The notes under the pieces are model-generated. The model was given only the letters and a program-made list of their open reading frames with translations, searched no databases and was not told the DNA's origin. A DNA stretch of 64,000 nucleotides, taken from contig NZ_AP022570.1 in NCBI RefSeq assembly GCF_010728325.1, positions 2,604,001 through 2,668,000 on the forward strand, written 5' to 3'. Below, one piece after another: positions 19,500 through 28,829 of this stretch; position 1 is the stretch's first letter; every line of letters starts with the position of its first letter. Made by a program: the position numbers and the translations under genes. This DNA comes from Mycolicibacterium poriferae (GTDB lineage: Bacteria > Actinomycetota > Actinomycetes > Mycobacteriales > Mycobacteriaceae).

Positions 19500-20873
19500 G
19501 TGGTTTTTGGCTTGCATGACGTGGCCCTAGCCATACCAGATGATCAGTTCCTGCCGTTCGGTGAAGGCGGCCTGAGCGCAGGCGATACGGCGTGGATCAT
19601 CACCGCCGCTGCGCTGGTGTTGTTCATGACCCCCGGCCTCGCCTTCTTCTACGGCGGGCTGTCGCGGCAGAAGTCCGTCCTGAACATGATGATGATGTCG
19701 TTCGGCTCCATGGGTGTCGTCAGCGTCATCTACGTGTTGTGGGGCTACTCGATGTCCTTCTCCTCCGCGCACGTGGGCGGAGGAAACTACCTGGGCCTGT
19801 TCGACAATCCCTTTGCGTTGTTCGGGGTGAACCAGCTCACCGAGACCCGCGAGATCGACGGGGTCGACACCTTCGTGCTGGGTGGATTCGGCACCGTGCC
19901 CGCCATCGTGTGGGTGGCCTTCCAGCTGACATTCGCCGTCATCACCGTCGCCCTGATCAGCGGCGCGGTGGCTGAGCGGATGAAGTTCGGCACCTGGCTG
20001 CTGTTCGGCGGCATCTGGGTCACCCTTGTGTACTTCCCACTGTCCCACATGGTTTGGGGCGGCGGCCTGCTCTCGGGTGCCGAGGGCGGCATCGCTGCAA
20101 TGATGTTCGGCACCGACGAGGAAGGTGGCGCCAACGTAGCGCCCATCGACTTCGCCGGCGGCACCGTGGTCCACATCAACGCCGGTATGGCCGCACTGGT
20201 ACTGGCGCTGCTCCTCGGAAAGCGCAGCGGCTTCGGCAAGTCCGCCTTCCGTCCGCACAACGTCCCGTTCGTGCTGTTGGGCGCGGCGATTCTGTGGTTC
20301 GGCTGGTTCGGCTTCAACGTCGGCTCCGAAGGCGCCGCAGACGTGCTCGCCGGTCTGGTGTGGGTCAACACCACCGCGGCGACCGCGGCCGCCATGCTGG
20401 CCTGGTTGCTGGTGGAGAAGATCCGGGACGGCCACGCCACCAGCGTCGGCGCCGCGTCGGGTATCGTCGCCGGTTTGGTCGCAATCACCCCGGCGTGCGG
20501 TAACTTGACCCCGATCTGGTCGATCGTGGTCGGCGCGATCGCGGGTGTGCTCTCGGCGCTGGCGATCGGACTGAAGTACAAGTTCGGTTACGACGACTCC
20601 CTCGACGTGGTCGGTGTTCACCTGGTCGCAGGCCTGTGGGGAACCATCTCGCTCGGCTTCTTCGCAACCGACGCCGGCCTGTTCGTCGGCGGCGGCTTCG
20701 AGCAGCTCGTCGTGCAGTTCGTCATCGCGCTGGTGGCCGTGATCTTCACCGCGGTCATGACCCTCATCATCGCCTTCATCGTCAAGCCACTGGGCTGGCG
20801 GGTGTCCAAGGAAGACGAGGACACTGGTATCGATGAAACCGAACATGCCGAAACGGCTTACGAGCTCGCCTGA
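19500..20873 (+). CDS. amt: Ammonium transporter
   Basis: A 457-residue Amt/Rh family channel with about 11 transmembrane segments. Family features include SRQKSVLNMMMMSFGSMG, FAGGTVVHINAGMAAL, and the twin pore His region (PLSHMVWGGG and VHLVAGLWG). It imports ammonium and is gated by the PII protein GlnK encoded next. The GTG start at 19500 follows AAGGAGG at 19482-19488. The C-terminal cytoplasmic tail is acidic, with several Glu and Asp residues. GlnR-like boxes precede the gene. Confidence 0.96.
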   Translation: MVFGLHDVALAIPDDQFLPFGEGGLSAGDTAWIITAAALVLFMTPGLAFFYGGLSRQKSVLNMMMMSFGSMGVVSVIYVLWGYSMSFSSAHVGGGNYLGLFDNPFALFGVNQLTETREIDGVDTFVLGGFGTVPAIVWVAFQLTFAVITVALISGAVAERMKFGTWLLFGGIWVTLVYFPLSHMVWGGGLLSGAEGGIAAMMFGTDEEGGANVAPIDFAGGTVVHINAGMAALVLALLLGKRSGFGKSAFRPHNVPFVLLGAAILWFGWFGFNVGSEGAADVLAGLVWVNTTAATAAAMLAWLLVEKIRDGHATSVGAASGIVAGLVAITPACGNLTPIWSIVVGAIAGVLSALAIGLKYKFGYDDSLDVVGVHLVAGLWGTISLGFFATDAGLFVGGGFEQLVVQFVIALVAVIFTAVMTLIIAFIVKPLGWRVSKEDEDTGIDETEHAETAYELA

Positions 20874-21245
<372 letters not shown>

Positions 21246-21328
21246 TCGCCCATCCATCTGAGGACGTCGTCTCCCGGCTCTGCGCCGTGTGAGCGCTGGA
21301 TCGTTAAGTGCCGGGAGGACAACAAGTC

Positions 21329-23803
21329 ATGACAGAGCGGAAAGCAGACCCCGCCGCCGGAGCGCCCCGATGGGTGCGCCCGGCGGCGGGTTCGTCTCGG
21401 CCGGCGACCGATCTGGCGGCGGCCGCAGAGCAGCTGCTGGTGGGCGGCTCTCGCCAGCTCGAGTCGGCCGCCCTTCGCGATGCCCTGCTCGATCTGTACG
21501 ACTTCTGGCTGACCACAAAAGCCACCGAGATCGGCATCACCGCGAGCAGCGGGTTCGCGATCGTCGCCACCGGCGGGCTCGGCCGCGGCGAGTTGTTGCC
21601 GTACTCGGATCTCGACCTGATGCTGGTGCACGACGACATGCCCACCGACATCGTCGCCGAGGTCGCTGAGCTGTTGTGGTACCCCCTGTGGGACGCCAAC
21701 ATCCGCATCGACCACAGCGTGCGGACCGTCGACCAGGCGCTCACTGTCGCCGGGGAGGACATGTCGGCCGGGTTGGCGATGCTCGAAGCACGGCACATCG
21801 CCGGTGACCCCGACTTGTCGGCGATGCTGATCGGGGGTGCGCGCAGGCAGTGGCGCACCGGGATCGCCTCGCGGTTCGACGAACTGGTCGAGCACACCAG
21901 GGCGCGTTGGGAACGCAGCGGTCAGATCGCCCACCGTGCGGAACCCGACCTCAAGTGCGGCAGGGGAGGACTGCGCGACGTCCAACTGCTCAACGCGCTG
22001 GCCATTGCCCAGCTCGCTGATGTCTATCCCTCCCGCTCGCTGGTCTCGCCGACTGAAACCCTTGGCGACGCGCATCTTTCGCTTCTCAATGTGCGGACCG
22101 AACTGCACCGGGTGGCGGGCAAAGGCCGCGAACTGCTGCTCGCCCAGTATGCCGACGAGATCGGCGCCGCACTGCGCATCGGCGATCGATTCGACCTGGC
22201 GCGCATGCTCTCCGATGCCGCGCGCACTGTCAGCTACTACGTTGACGCCGGAATCCGAACGGCTGCCAATGCATTGCCCCGCCGCGGGCTGGCCGCACTG
22301 CGCAGACCGGTGCGCCGTCCGCTCGACGAGGGCGTGATCGAGTTCAACGGCGAGGTGATCCTCGCCCGCGACGCACGTCCCGAGCGTGATCCCGGACTCA
22401 TTCTGCGGGTCGCCGCCGCGTCGGCGACAACCGGTCTGCCGATGGCTTCCTCCACGCTGAGCCGACTCGTCGAGACTGCGCCGGAGCTGCGCACCCCATG
22501 GCCCCGTCAGGCACTCAAGGACTTGCTCGTGATGCTCGCCGCCGGTCCGTCCGCGGTGGGGACCATCGAGGCACTCGACCGGACCGGGCTGTGGGGCAGA
22601 TTGTTCCCCGAGTGGGGGGCGGTGCGCGATCTGCCGCCCCGCGACGTGGTGCACATCTGGACGGTCGATCGTCATCTCGTCGAAACAGTATCTCGGGCAA
22701 GCGCCTTCACGACCCGGGTGGCCCGGCCGGATCTCCTGGTCCTCGGCGCGCTGGTGCACGACATCGGCAAGGGGCGCGGCGGCGACCACAGCATCATCGG
22801 CGCGGAGCTGGCCACCCAGATCGGAAATCGGTTGGGGTTGTGGCCCTCGGACATCGACATCCTCGCCAAAGTGGTGCGCCACCACCTGCTGCTGGCCCAC
22901 ACCGCGACCCGGCGAGACCTCCAGGACCCCAACACCATCGCCTCCGTGGTGGACGCCGTCGGCGGTGATCTGGTGGTGCTGGAGCTGCTGCATGTTCTGG
23001 CCGAGGCCGACTCGCTGGCCACCGGTCCGGGGGTGTGGGGCGACTGGAAGGCCTCGTTGATCGGCGACCTGGTGCGTCGGTGTCGGCTGGCGATGGCCGG
23101 TGAGCCGCTGCCGCAACCAGATCCGGTGGATCCGCGGTTCATGTCGCTCGCTGCACAGCACAAAGTCCATGTCGAACTCACCCCGGCCGACACCCCACAC
23201 ATCTTCAAGGTCACGATGATCGCCCCTGATCGGCGAGGGCTGCTGTCGAAGGCGGCGGGGGTGCTGGCGCTGAACTCGTTGCGGGTGCACTCGGCGTCGG
23301 TCAACGGCCACCAGGGCGCCGCGATCAACACGTTCGTCGTCTCACCGCGCTTCGGTGCCCCGCCGGCAGCGGAGCTGCTGCGTCAACAACTGATCCTCGC
23401 CCTCGAGGGTGACCTGGACGTGGTCCGAGCGCTCGAGCAGAAGGAAGCCGACAGCGCGGGCCCGGGCCGGGCAGGAGAAGTGCGTGCCGCGGTGCCGATC
23501 AACGCGCCGGCGGCGCCACCGCGTGTGCTCTGGCACCACAGCGAAGGCACCGACCAGGTGATCGCCGAGATCCGGGCCACCGACCGAGCCGGTCTGCTGG
23601 CTCTGCTGACCGCAGTGTTCGAGCGCGCCGACGTCGACATCTCGTGGGCGAAGGTGACCACCCTGGGTTCCTCGGTGGTCGACGCCTTCGGCATCGTCCT
23701 TGCCGGGGCCGACGAGGCGGCGGTGCGCCAGAATCTGGAGGCCGAGTTGATGGCCATCCTGCCGGCTCCGCCGCCCGCCAAGCCGGCCGAACAGGCCAGC
23801 TGA
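21329..23803 (+). CDS. glnD: PII nucleotidyltransferase GlnD
   Basis: An 824-residue bifunctional nitrogen sensor. The N-terminal nucleotidyltransferase has [18 protein letters not shown] central HD domain has [14 protein letters not shown], for removal of the modification. Two C-terminal ACT domains (starting near [14 protein letters not shown] and [11 protein letters not shown]) sense glutamine. In actinobacteria GlnD adenylylates GlnK rather than uridylylating it. The start at 21329 follows GGGAGG at a good spacing; GTG at 21308 is less likely. It completes the amt-glnK-glnD operon. Confidence 0.95.
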   Translation: MTERKADPAAGAPRWVRPAAGSSRPATDLAAAAEQLLVGGSRQLESAALRDALLDLYDFWLTTKATEIGITASSGFAIVATGGLGRGELLPYSDLDLMLVHDDMPTDIVAEVAELLWYPLWDANIRIDHSVRTVDQALTVAGEDMSAGLAMLEARHIAGDPDLSAMLIGGARRQWRTGIASRFDELVEHTRARWERSGQIAHRAEPDLKCGRGGLRDVQLLNALAIAQLADVYPSRSLVSPTETLGDAHLSLLNVRTELHRVAGKGRELLLAQYADEIGAALRIGDRFDLARMLSDAARTVSYYVDAGIRTAANALPRRGLAALRRPVRRPLDEGVIEFNGEVILARDARPERDPGLILRVAAASATTGLPMASSTLSRLVETAPELRTPWPRQALKDLLVMLAAGPSAVGTIEALDRTGLWGRLFPEWGAVRDLPPRDVVHIWTVDRHLVETVSRASAFTTRVARPDLLVLGALVHDIGKGRGGDHSIIGAELATQIGNRLGLWPSDIDILAKVVRHHLLLAHTATRRDLQDPNTIASVVDAVGGDLVVLELLHVLAEADSLATGPGVWGDWKASLIGDLVRRCRLAMAGEPLPQPDPVDPRFMSLAAQHKVHVELTPADTPHIFKVTMIAPDRRGLLSKAAGVLALNSLRVHSASVNGHQGAAINTFVVSPRFGAPPAAELLRQQLILALEGDLDVVRALEQKEADSAGPGRAGEVRAAVPINAPAAPPRVLWHHSEGTDQVIAEIRATDRAGLLALLTAVFERADVDISWAKVTTLGSSVVDAFGIVLAGADEAAVRQNLEAELMAILPAPPPAKPAEQAS

Positions 23804-23848
23804 CGCCGCGTTCGAGGGGGCAGACCCACTACAAGTAGTCTTGGGTGC

Positions 23849-25417
23849 GTGTTTGAATCGCTGTCCGACCGGTTGACCGGAGCTCTCTCGGGACTGCGTG
23901 GCAAAGGTCGGCTCACCGACGCCGACATTGACGCCACCGCCCGCGAGATCCGATTGGCCCTGCTGGAAGCCGACGTGTCGCTGCCGGTGGTGCGGCAGTT
24001 CGTCACGCGCATCAAGGACCGGGCCAAGGGCGCGGAGGTGTCGGCGGCACTCAACCCGGCCCAGCAGGTCGTCAAGATCGTCAACGAGGAGCTGATCGGC
24101 ATCCTCGGCGGCGAGACCCGCCAACTGGCGTTCGCGCGCAACCCACCGACGGTGATCATGCTGGCCGGTCTGCAGGGCTCGGGTAAGACCACGCTGGCGG
24201 GCAAGTTGGCCCGCTGGCTGAAGGGCCAGGGGCACACACCGCTGCTGGTGGCGTGCGACCTGCAGCGCCCCGGTGCGGTCAACCAGCTGCAGATCACCGG
24301 TGAGCGCGCGGGCGTGCACGTCTTCGCCCCGCATCCCGGCGTCGCGCCCGGCGGTGCCGAACTCGAACAGATGGCGGCCGGTGACCCGGTGGCCGTCGCG
24401 GCGGCAGGCCTGAACGAAGCCAAGTCCAAGCACTATGACGTCGTGATCGTCGACACCGCGGGTCGGCTGGGCATCGACGAGGAACTGATGCGCCAGGCCG
24501 CCGCCATCCGCGATGCGGTCAACCCCGATGAGGTGCTGTTCGTCCTCGACGCGATGATCGGTCAGGATGCGGTCACGACGGCCGACGCGTTCCGCGAAGG
24601 CGTCGGGTTCACCGGTGTCGTGCTGACCAAGCTCGACGGTGACGCGCGGGGCGGTGCCGCGCTGTCGGTCCGTGAGGTGACCGGCGCACCCATCCTGTTC
24701 GCCTCGGCGGGGGAGAAGCTGGAGGACTTCGACGTCTTCCACCCGGACCGCATGGCCAGCCGGATTCTCGGCATGGGCGACGTGCTGACGCTGATCGAGC
24801 AGGCCGAGCAACACTTCGATCAGGCTCAGGCCGAGGCGACCGCAGCCAAGATCGGCAGCGGTGAGCTGACGTTGGAGGACTTCCTCGAGCAGATGCTGGC
24901 GATCCGCAAGATGGGTCCGATCGGCAATCTGCTGGGCATGCTGCCCGGCGCAGGCCAGATGAAGGACGCGCTGGCCGCCGTCGACGACAGCCAACTCGAC
25001 CGGGTCCAGGCGATCATCCGGGGCATGACGCCGCAGGAGCGCGCCGATCCCAAGATCATCAACGCGTCGCGTCGCCTGCGCATCGCCAACGGCTCCGGGG
25101 TGTCGGTCTCCGAGGTCAACCAGCTCGTCGACCGCTTCTTCGAAGCGCGCAAGATGATGTCGTCGATGGCGGGCCAGATGGGAATGCCGTTCGGCCGCAA
25201 GAACACCCGCAAGGCGGCCAAGGGCAAGGGGAAGAAGGGCAAGAAGGGCGGCAAGGGCCCCACTCCGCCCAAGACGCGCAATCCGCTCGGAGCCGGCATG
25301 GGCGGTATGCCCGCCGGTTTCCCCGATCTGTCGAACATGCCGAAGGGGCTCGACGAGTTGCCGCCGGGGCTCGCCGACATCGATCTGTCGAAGTTGAAGT
25401 TCCCGAAGGGGAATTGA
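23849..25417 (+). CDS. ffh: Signal recognition particle protein Ffh
   Basis: A 522-residue SRP54 GTPase that binds 4.5S RNA and signal sequences. The NG domain has P-loop GLQGSGKTT, DTAGRLGIDEEL and TKLDGDARGG. The Met-rich M domain follows. A Lys/Gly-rich segment near residue 460 and a Gly/Pro/Met tail extend the C-terminus, as in other mycobacterial Ffh. The GTG start is at 23849. It partners with FtsY at 17825. Its stop shares bases with the next start codon (TGATG). Confidence 0.96.
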   Translation: MFESLSDRLTGALSGLRGKGRLTDADIDATAREIRLALLEADVSLPVVRQFVTRIKDRAKGAEVSAALNPAQQVVKIVNEELIGILGGETRQLAFARNPPTVIMLAGLQGSGKTTLAGKLARWLKGQGHTPLLVACDLQRPGAVNQLQITGERAGVHVFAPHPGVAPGGAELEQMAAGDPVAVAAAGLNEAKSKHYDVVIVDTAGRLGIDEELMRQAAAIRDAVNPDEVLFVLDAMIGQDAVTTADAFREGVGFTGVVLTKLDGDARGGAALSVREVTGAPILFASAGEKLEDFDVFHPDRMASRILGMGDVLTLIEQAEQHFDQAQAEATAAKIGSGELTLEDFLEQMLAIRKMGPIGNLLGMLPGAGQMKDALAAVDDSQLDRVQAIIRGMTPQERADPKIINASRRLRIANGSGVSVSEVNQLVDRFFEARKMMSSMAGQMGMPFGRKNTRKAAKGKGKKGKKGGKGPTPPKTRNPLGAGMGGMPAGFPDLSNMPKGLDELPPGLADIDLSKLKFPKGN

Positions 25418-26484
25418 TGCGGCTGCACGTTCGCGGCAGAAGCCTGCCCGACGGTGAGCCCGTTGAATGGTGGTCAGTCGACGGCGTACTGAGTGCCGAA
25501 CCGGTCACCGGCGCGGAAACCGTGTTTGATGGCGGCTGGATCCTGCCCGGTCTGGTCGACGCGCACTGCCACGTCGGACTCGGTCCCGGCGGTCCGATCG
25601 AGATGGACGAGGCGGTCGAACAGGCCGAAACCGAGCGCGGGGTCGGGGCGCTGCTGCTGCGCGACGCCGGTTCACCCACCGACACACGCAGTTTCGACGA
25701 CCGTGCCGATCTGCCCCGGATCATTCGGGCCGGCCGCCACCTGGCGCGGCCCAAGCGCTACCAGCGCGGGTTCGCGATCGAACTCGAAGACGAGTGGCAG
25801 CTGCCTGACGCGGTCGCCGAACAGGCCCGGTGGGGTGACGGCTGGGTCAAGCTGGTCGGTGACTGGATCGACCGCGACCTCGGCGAGCTGGCCCCGCTCT
25901 GGTCGGACGAGGTGCTCAAAGCGGCGATCGACGCCGCGCACGCCAACGGTGCACGCGTCACAGCGCATGTGTTCAGCGAAGACGCGCTCCCGGGTCTGAT
26001 CCGGGCGGGCATCGACTGCATCGAGCACGGCACCGGCCTGACCGAGGACACCATCGACCTGATGGTGGAGCACAGCACGGCCTTGGTGCCGACGCTGATC
26101 AACATCGACAATTTCCCCGACATCGCCGCGGGGGCGGGGAAATACCCCAAATATCAGCAGCACATGCTGGCGCTGCACCAATCGTGTGCCCAACGCATCG
26201 GCGCCGCCGGGGAAGCCGGGGTGCCGATCTACGCCGGCTCCGATGCGGGCAGTGCCGTCGCGCATGGCCGCATCGCCGACGAGGTCGAGGCGCTCAAAGG
26301 CATCGGCATGACCCCGACCGACGCGCTCGGCGCGGCCTGCTGGGATGCCCGCCGGTGGCTCGGCCGTCCCACTCTCGAGCACGGCGCGTCGGCGGATCTG
26401 GTGTGTTTCGACGACGATCCCCGCAGCGGACCCGAGGTGCTCGCCCATCCGGCGCTGGTGATGTTGCGCGGGACGGTTTTCTGA
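25417..26484 (+). CDS. Amidohydrolase family protein (Rv2915c-like)
   Basis: A 355-residue metal-dependent hydrolase with a beta-sandwich flank and TIM-barrel core. The HxH ligand pair is in VDAHCHVGLG, further His ligands in RVTAHVFSE and CIEHGTG, and the Asp in IYAGSDAG. These resemble imidazolonepropionase or prolidase-type amidohydrolases. The substrate is unknown. The start ATG overlaps the ffh stop by one base, so translation is probably coupled. A convergent carboxypeptidase gene follows. Confidence 0.88.
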   Translation: MRLHVRGRSLPDGEPVEWWSVDGVLSAEPVTGAETVFDGGWILPGLVDAHCHVGLGPGGPIEMDEAVEQAETERGVGALLLRDAGSPTDTRSFDDRADLPRIIRAGRHLARPKRYQRGFAIELEDEWQLPDAVAEQARWGDGWVKLVGDWIDRDLGELAPLWSDEVLKAAIDAAHANGARVTAHVFSEDALPGLIRAGIDCIEHGTGLTEDTIDLMVEHSTALVPTLINIDNFPDIAAGAGKYPKYQQHMLALHQSCAQRIGAAGEAGVPIYAGSDAGSAVAHGRIADEVEALKGIGMTPTDALGAACWDARRWLGRPTLEHGASADLVCFDDDPRSGPEVLAHPALVMLRGTVF

Positions 26485-26551
26485 TGCCGCGAGCGTGCAC
26501 CTACCGTAGTGCTGCGTGTCGACCGACTACCGGGAACGCACGTTCGCGGCA
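26485..26551. terminator. Candidate bidirectional terminator between convergent genes
   Basis: Inverted repeat arms of 14 bp (26485-26498 and 26538-26551), paired except for one G-T wobble, enclose a 39-nt loop. They fill almost the whole 72-bp gap between the convergent amidohydrolase and carboxypeptidase genes. There is no T-run on either strand, which is common for mycobacterial hairpins. The repeat is certain; terminator function is inferred. Confidence 0.5.
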
Positions 26552-26556
26552 CCCGA

Positions 26557-27387
26557 TCACTGGCTGAAGCCCCAATCGAGAAGTTCGATGGCCTGGCCGT
26601 AGAGGTCCCCGCTGCCGTACATCTGCACCACGACCAGTCGGCGGTTGCCGCGCTGCGCGGCGCCGACATAGGTCTTGCGGGCCAGGTTGGTGTAACCGGT
26701 CTTACCGCCGAGATCACCGGGGTATCGGGTCAGCAGTTCGTTCTGGTTGTGAATCGTCTTGCCGGGGAACTGCGCTGACGGAGAGCGCATGATGTGGGCG
26801 ATCAACGGATATTGCAGCGCCGCGCGCATGATCACCGCCAGGTCGTGCGGTGTGGTCACCGACTCCCATCCGGGGCCGTCGAGGCCCGACGGTGACGAGG
26901 CCTTCGTGGCCCGCGCACCGACCAGGGCCGCTTTGCGATTCATCGCCGCCACGGCAACCTGCTGACCCCCCAGCATGTCAGCGAGCATGTTGGCGGCGTC
27001 GTTGCCCGACACCATGAGGATGGCTTCGAGCAGTTGGCGGGTGGTGTAGGCCTGCCCCGGTTCCAGGCCTACGCAGGAGCACTCGACGGTGGTGTGTGAC
27101 GCGTTGGCCCGGGCGAAGCTGTCCGGGCTCAACCGGTCCAGCACCGTCATCGCCAGCAGCACCTTGATGGTGCTGGCCGGGGCGTAGCGCCCGTAGGGAT
27201 CACGGCTGGCCAGCACGCGTCCGGTGTCGAGGTCGGCCACCAACCAGGCCTGGGCCGGGCCCCCGGCGGGGACCGACTGGGCGGCAGCGGGTTCGGGCTG
27301 GGCGTAGGCCCAGGGTGCCGACGACAGCTGCACGCCCGGCAGGACCGCGCAGAGGGCGAGCGCCAGCCCCGCGAATCGTCGTCGCAC
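26557..27387 (-). CDS. D-alanyl-D-alanine carboxypeptidase, DacB2-like (copy A)
   Basis: A 276-residue exported penicillin-binding protein with a signal peptide (about residues 1-29, ending AYA). The catalytic motifs are SxxK (Ser72, Lys75 in ASTIKV), SGN (127-129) and GGKTG. It trims the terminal D-Ala from peptidoglycan pentapeptides. A Cys pair (CSC) follows the SxxK region. It is one of two tandem paralogues; the second lies 74 bp upstream. M. tuberculosis has one gene, Rv2911 (dacB2), at this position as I recall. Confidence 0.92.
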   Translation of the reverse strand: MRRRFAGLALALCAVLPGVQLSSAPWAYAQPEPAAAQSVPAGGPAQAWLVADLDTGRVLASRDPYGRYAPASTIKVLLAMTVLDRLSPDSFARANASHTTVECSCVGLEPGQAYTTRQLLEAILMVSGNDAANMLADMLGGQQVAVAAMNRKAALVGARATKASSPSGLDGPGWESVTTPHDLAVIMRAALQYPLIAHIMRSPSAQFPGKTIHNQNELLTRYPGDLGGKTGYTNLARKTYVGAAQRGNRRLVVVQMYGSGDLYGQAIELLDWGFSQ

Positions 27388-27461
27388 GTGTCGCGACGCT
27401 AGTGACGCCAGGACTCGCTAAGCGCGCGATCCGGTCACCATCGGGTATCGGGCGTTTGAGC

Positions 27462-28358
27462 TCACAGACGGCCGACGCCGGAACCGGGTGGCACGGCGAA
27501 GCCCCAGTCGAACAGGGCGGCCGCCTGGTCCCAGTACGTGGGCTCGCCCTCCTTGTTGAGTCCGTGCATCATCGCCACGACCAGGTTTCGCCCGCCCCGT
27601 TGGGCGCCGCCGACGAACGTCTTGCGGGCCAGGTCGGTATAGCCGGTCTTGCCCCCGAAGGTGCCCGGGTAGCGCACCAGCAGTTCGTCCTGGTTGACCA
27701 GCACGCGGTCGCCGTCGCGGGTCGGGAAGACCGCGCTGGGTTGGGCGGTGATCTGCGCGAACACCGGATTGGCCATGGCGGCGCGGAAGATGACGGCCAG
27801 GTCGCGGGGGGTCGACCAGATGTCGATACCGGGGCCGTCGATGCCCGACGGCGACCCGGCGTTGGTGCCGTACGCACCGAGCAGAGCGGCCTTGCCGTTC
27901 ATCTTCATCAGCGCGGCCTCACGACCGCCGAGCATCGTGGCCAGCGTGTTGGCCGCATCGTTGCCCGAGACGAGCAACATGGCTTCCAGTAGTTGCCGGG
28001 CGGTGTAGGTCATGCCGGGGGTGACCCCGGCACAATTGCACTCCACCCGGGTGTCGGCCTCGTTGGCCACGACCGTCGCGTCGAGCGGCAGCTCGTCGAG
28101 GACCGTCAGCGCGGTGAGCACCTTGATGGTGCTGGCCGGGGCGTAGACCGCATGCTCGTTGCGTCCCGCCAGGATCTCGCCGGTGTCCATGTCGGCGAGC
28201 ACCCAGGCCTCGGCGGGGCCGCCGGGCACGGGCATCGATCCGGCGGGTTGGCTCACCCCGGCGGCGGGCACTGCCATCGCGGTCGGTGCGGTGGGGCCGA
28301 GGGTCCCGCCGGCGAGCAGACACAGCGTCGTCCCCAGACACGCGAGAAGCCTTGTCAT
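27462..28358 (-). CDS. dacB2: D-alanyl-D-alanine carboxypeptidase, DacB2-like (copy B)
   Basis: A 298-residue paralogue of the neighbouring carboxypeptidase. It has a signal peptide, SxxK (Ser76, Lys79), SGN and GGKTGYTDLARK. Copy A has nearly the same KTG region (KTGYTNLARK), so the pair arose by duplication. Copy B carries a Pro/Gly-rich spacer after the signal and a longer C-terminus. The start at 28358 places the hydrophobic signal first; the longer frame to 28448 would overlap the divergent gene. The divergent start of the NTF2-like gene is 45 bp away. Confidence 0.92.
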   Translation of the reverse strand: MTRLLACLGTTLCLLAGGTLGPTAPTAMAVPAAGVSQPAGSMPVPGGPAEAWVLADMDTGEILAGRNEHAVYAPASTIKVLTALTVLDELPLDATVVANEADTRVECNCAGVTPGMTYTARQLLEAMLLVSGNDAANTLATMLGGREAALMKMNGKAALLGAYGTNAGSPSGIDGPGIDIWSTPRDLAVIFRAAMANPVFAQITAQPSAVFPTRDGDRVLVNQDELLVRYPGTFGGKTGYTDLARKTFVGGAQRGGRNLVVAMMHGLNKEGEPTYWDQAAALFDWGFAVPPGSGVGRL

Positions 28359-28403
28359 GTCCGGTGAGCCTAAACCCCGCCGTGGATCGTGTTCAATCGA
28401 TGC

Positions 28404-28823
28404 ATGCTGAGCCTCGAGGAGATCTCCGACCGGCTGGAGATCCAGCAACTGCTGGTCGACTACTCCACCGCGATCGACCGGCGCCGCTTCGACGACCTCG
28501 ACGCGGTGTTCACTCCGGACGCCTACATCGACTATCGCGCGATGGGAGGGATCGACGGTCGCTACCCCGAGGTCAAGGCCTGGCTGGCCGAGGTGCTGCC
28601 GAACTTCCCGGTGTACTCACACATGCTCGGCAATCTGTCGGTGGTGTTCGACGGGGACACCGCGAGCTCGCGGGTGATCTGCTTCAACCCGATGGTGATC
28701 GACGCCGAAGCCAAGCAGATCCTGTTCTGCGGGCTCTGGTACGACGACGAGTTCGTCCGAACCGCAGAGGGGTGGCGGATCACCTCTCGGGTCGAGACGA
28801 AGTGCTTCGACAAACTACTCTGA
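28404..28823 (+). CDS. NTF2-like/SnoaL-fold protein (Rv2910c-like)
   Basis: A 139-residue alpha+beta-barrel protein orthologous to Rv2910c. The N-terminal helix EEISDRLEIQQLLVDYSTAID and the Arg-Phe-Asp-Asp-Leu segment are typical of SnoaL-like or scytalone dehydratase-like members. No catalytic role is assigned. I chose ATG at 28404 because the orthologue starts with the same LSLE sequence; GTG at 28389 would add five residues. Confidence 0.85.
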   Translation: MLSLEEISDRLEIQQLLVDYSTAIDRRRFDDLDAVFTPDAYIDYRAMGGIDGRYPEVKAWLAEVLPNFPVYSHMLGNLSVVFDGDTASSRVICFNPMVIDAEAKQILFCGLWYDDEFVRTAEGWRITSRVETKCFDKLL

Positions 28824-28829
28824 CCCTTC

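Noticed and set aside
28824..28829. Magnesium riboswitch before mgtE
   Set aside because: Only 6 bp separate mgtE from the preceding gene, so no leader element can fit there.
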